This document shows, in pieces, positions 41,362 to 43,348 of a DNA stretch of 43,348 nucleotides. The position numbers and the translations under genes were made by a program. Each line of letters starts with the position of its first letter. Position 1 is the first letter of the stretch. The notes below the pieces were generated by a model. It was given only the letters and a program-made list of their open reading frames with translations. It was not told the origin of the DNA and did no database searches. The stretch spans positions 1 through 43,348 of the forward strand of contig JAJZSW010000014.1 of the NCBI GenBank assembly GCA_021849505.1, given 5' to 3'. The DNA is from Pseudomonadota bacterium. Its GTDB lineage: Bacteria; Pseudomonadota; Gammaproteobacteria; Burkholderiales; Rhodocyclaceae.

Positions 41362-42647
41362 ACTCGATACGCATTCGCCTGTTTCTGTGGCTGACGCTTG
41401 CGCTGGCCGTCTCCAGCATCTTCGTCGGCCTGATTGCCTACCAACTCGCCTGGGACGGCTTTAACCGCTTGCGCGACTTTGCTCTCGATCAGGCCGCTTA
41501 CACGATCCTTCAGCACGAAGTGGATCCCAGTCCCGTCGCCGACCAGGCGGGCCAATATCTGAGTCAGGTCTGGAATCGGGATGGCAGCCTGCGCTTCAGT
41601 ACCCGGCCTGAAATCAGACTCCCCCTGCAGCCCACTGGCCACCACCTGATCGAATGGCTGGGCGAGGAGTGGCATGTGTTCACTGTCATGGAGGGCGAGC
41701 GTATCGTCCAGGTCGCCAACACCGCTGCCAATCGGAGTCTGATGTTCAAGGAAGTCCGCTTGTGGTTGTGGATTCCATTATTGTTGCTGGTGCTGTTGCT
41801 GGGTGTCCTGATGTCGGGAGCGGTCGGCGAAGCACTGGTGCCGCTCGACGCCTTGCGCCGACAGATTCTTGCCCAGGCCCCTGCCCAGTTGCAGTCCCTG
41901 CCTGTGGAAGAGTACCCGGTCGAGATTGCGCCACTGGTTGATTCGATCAATGATCTGCTCGCCCGCTTCGACCGCTTGCTCAGCAAGCAACGCAGTTTTA
42001 TCGCTGATGCCGCCCATGAAATGCGCACGCCATTGACAGCCATCAAGTTGCAGGCACAAGTCATGGCCGCCAGCACGACCATGGCAGACCGACAACTGGC
42101 GCTGGCGGCGCTGCGCGCCGGCGTGGATCGTGCCACCCATCTCGTCGAGCAGTTGCTCCAGCTAGCCCGCTTCGATGCTGCCGCGATGCCTGCCCAGATA
42201 CTGTACCCCTGCCAGCCCGCACAACTGGCACGCCAGTTGGTGATCGAGTTTTCGCACCTGGCGGAATCCCGTGGCATCGATTTTGGCCTGGGGCATTGCG
42301 ATGACGGCGCGATCGCGGCCGACGAAGAGGGGCTGCGCATCCTGCTGGGCAATCTGATCGACAATGCCCTGCGCTATGCGGGCACGGGCAGCCGTGTCGA
42401 TGTCGAAGTGAGGATGGGGCTGGATCGGGCGTCGCTGTGGGTGATCGATAACGGCCCGGGCATTCCGCCAGAGGGGCGGGAACAGGTGTTCGAGCGCTTC
42501 CGCCGTCTCGCCGGCGCAGACATTCCGGGCAGCGGGCTTGGGCTCGCTATCGTCAGGGAGATTGTCGAACTGCATCACGGCCAGATCAGCTTGCTCGATA
42601 CGCCCGGCGGCGGACTGAGTGTCCGCGTCGACCTGCCGTTCGCCTGA
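41358..42647 (+). CDS. Sensor histidine kinase (QseC/TctE-like)
   Basis: 429 residues from TTG 41358, overlapping the regulator stop (TTGA). One membrane helix (about residues 6-26), a periplasmic sensor of about 115 residues and a second helix (LWIPLLLLVLLLGVLMS) come first. A HAMP-like linker, the HisKA box AAHEMRTPLTAIKLQ (phospho-histidine) and an ATPase domain follow. The ATPase domain has NLIDNALRYA, DNGPGIPP and GSGLGLAIV. The class resembles kinases that regulate carboxylate uptake (TctE) or QseC, which fits the downstream acetate-permease-like gene. Confidence 0.94.
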   Translation: MNSIRIRLFLWLTLALAVSSIFVGLIAYQLAWDGFNRLRDFALDQAAYTILQHEVDPSPVADQAGQYLSQVWNRDGSLRFSTRPEIRLPLQPTGHHLIEWLGEEWHVFTVMEGERIVQVANTAANRSLMFKEVRLWLWIPLLLLVLLLGVLMSGAVGEALVPLDALRRQILAQAPAQLQSLPVEEYPVEIAPLVDSINDLLARFDRLLSKQRSFIADAAHEMRTPLTAIKLQAQVMAASTTMADRQLALAALRAGVDRATHLVEQLLQLARFDAAAMPAQILYPCQPAQLARQLVIEFSHLAESRGIDFGLGHCDDGAIAADEEGLRILLGNLIDNALRYAGTGSRVDVEVRMGLDRASLWVIDNGPGIPPEGREQVFERFRRLAGADIPGSGLGLAIVREIVELHHGQISLLDTPGGGLSVRVDLPFA

Positions 42648-42688
42648 ATCCGGAACTTCTGCAGCTTTCGAGAGAATTCTTGCGCAAA

Positions 42689-42725
42689 ACTTACAAACGC
42701 ACGCCTCGGTAAGTGGACGGTAAGT
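42689..42725. promoter_or_regulatory. Probable response-regulator binding sites before DUF485-actP
   Basis: GTAAGT occurs twice, 11 bp apart (42709-42714 and 42720-42725), within the repeat CGGTAAG. The inverted copy ACTTAC lies at 42689-42694. One-turn direct repeats just upstream of a weak CATAGA -10 (42734-42739) suit an OmpR-type activator. The rest of this 144-bp gap shows nothing else. Confidence 0.55.
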
Positions 42726-42791
42726 CGAGCTTGCATAGAGTCCCCGCTGCGGCAATTTTGCCGTTACGCAAACTCGTTTAGAGGGGATCAG

Positions 42792-43103
42792 ATGGCACAA
42801 GAAACCTACGAGCGGATTCGGGCCAATCCGAAGTTCCAGCAATTTGTCAGCAAGCGCAACAAGTACTCGATCGTGATGAGCATTTTGATGATCATCGCCT
42901 ACTACGGCTATATCCTGCTGATCGCCTTCGACAAGCCCTTCCTGGCGACCAAGCTCAGCCAGGGCATGGTCACGTCGATCGGCATTCCCATGGGCGTCGG
43001 TGTGATCGTGTTCACCATTGTCCTCACCTGGATCTACGTGCGTCGCGCCAATAGCGAGTTTGATGCCGAGGCCGAAACCATCATCAAGGAGGCCCAGCAA
43101 TGA
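42792..43103 (+). CDS. DUF485 inner-membrane protein (YjcH-like)
   Basis: A 103-residue protein with the DUF485 pattern RIRANPKFQQFVSKRNKYSIVMSILMIIAYYGYILLIAF. A second helix, VGVIVFTIVLTWIYVRRAN, and a charged tail follow. GAGGGG precedes the ATG. It is the usual small partner gene upstream of acetate/cation symporters (yjcH-actP). The stop overlaps the actP-like start by 4 bp. Confidence 0.93.
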   Translation: MAQETYERIRANPKFQQFVSKRNKYSIVMSILMIIAYYGYILLIAFDKPFLATKLSQGMVTSIGIPMGVGVIVFTIVLTWIYVRRANSEFDAEAETIIKEAQQ

Positions 43104-43348
43104 ATTCGGGACTCAAGTTCCTCTATGCTGCCGCAGCCGTGCTGCTGGCCGGCGCGGCCGGCATGGCGATTGCCGCCGGTGCCGATCTCGGCCAGACGGC
43201 CAAGCAGGCCACCAACTGGACGGCGATTGCGATGTTTGCCATCTTCGTCGGCGCCACCATGTACATCACCAAGTGGGCGGCCGGCAAGACCAAGTCCGCA
43301 GCTGACTTCTATACCGCCGGCGGCGGCATCACCGGCTTCCAGAACGGC
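43100..43348 (+). CDS. actP: Acetate permease-like sodium:solute symporter (partial, 5' end)
   Basis: The first 83 codons of a solute:sodium symporter family protein, cut by the window end. An N-terminal hydrophobic segment (LKFLYAAAAVLLAGAAGMAI) resembles the extended N-terminus of ActP. A second helix (TAIAMFAIFVGATMYITKWAA) and the SSS signature-like SAADFYTAGGGITGFQNG follow. AAGGAGG is at 8 nt. Substrate by context: acetate or another short carboxylate, not proven here. Confidence 0.88.
   Translation, partial: MNSGLKFLYAAAAVLLAGAAGMAIAAGADLGQTAKQATNWTAIAMFAIFVGATMYITKWAAGKTKSAADFYTAGGGITGFQNG

Overview
The window looks like the chromosome of a betaproteobacterium, probably a Rhodocyclales-type lineage. 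This rests on high-GC coding sequence and on conserved gene orders: rpsP-rimM-trmD-rplS, hemA-prfA-prmC, ispH-fkpB-lspA-ileS-ribF-amiC-tsaE opposite queG, xseB-ispA-dxs, and secA with an M23 peptidase, a DciA-type gene and lpxC close together. It is mostly housekeeping DNA. Genes are packed tightly, with many 4-bp start/stop overlaps, and no stretch over 300 bases lacks a gene. I see no insertion sequence, prophage or CRISPR array.

Layout. 0-7 kb: a class II aldolase and mtnA (methylthioribose-phosphate metabolism) downstream of secA, then an M23 peptidase, a DciA-like helicase-loader protein, a small membrane protein and lpxC. 7-9.7 kb: a DUF2892 membrane protein and a Crp/Fnr-family regulator with a palindromic operator, exonuclease III, a PilZ protein and a DUF4124/thioredoxin-fold exported protein. 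9.7-12.9 kb: prlC, purC and tRNA-Thr(CGU). 12.9-19.5 kb: a lower-GC minor-pilin operon (pilE-type, fimT, pilV, pilW, pilX, pilY1). 19.6-27 kb: ispH, fkpB, lspA, ileS, ribF, amiC and tsaE on the minus strand, with queG divergent. 28-30.3 kb: a three-gene Rieske oxygenase, SpoIIAA-like and rhodanese operon. 30.4-34.4 kb: xseB, ispA, dxs and folE2 on the plus strand. 34.4-39.7 kb: ribosomal, tRNA-modification, release-factor and heme genes on the minus strand. 39.8-40.6 kb: two small proteins and tRNA-Phe(GAA). 40.7 kb to the end: a two-component system, a DUF485 protein and the start of an acetate permease-like symporter.

The most unusual signal is a dispersed repeat of about 24 bp. It begins GCCGTCCCGCC and ends GCGCCGACTTT. 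Five perfect copies lie inside five different housekeeping genes (ileS, tsaE, queG, ispA, dxs), a one-mismatch copy lies in prmC, diverged copies lie in mtnA and ispH, and two degenerate copies are intergenic. It is 8 codons long, open in all six frames, and used in different reading frames in different proteins ([30 protein letters not shown]). Every genic copy points the same way on the chromosome, whatever the direction of the host gene. It behaves like a protein-tolerated mini-repeat with strand polarity, and I do not recognise it as a named family.
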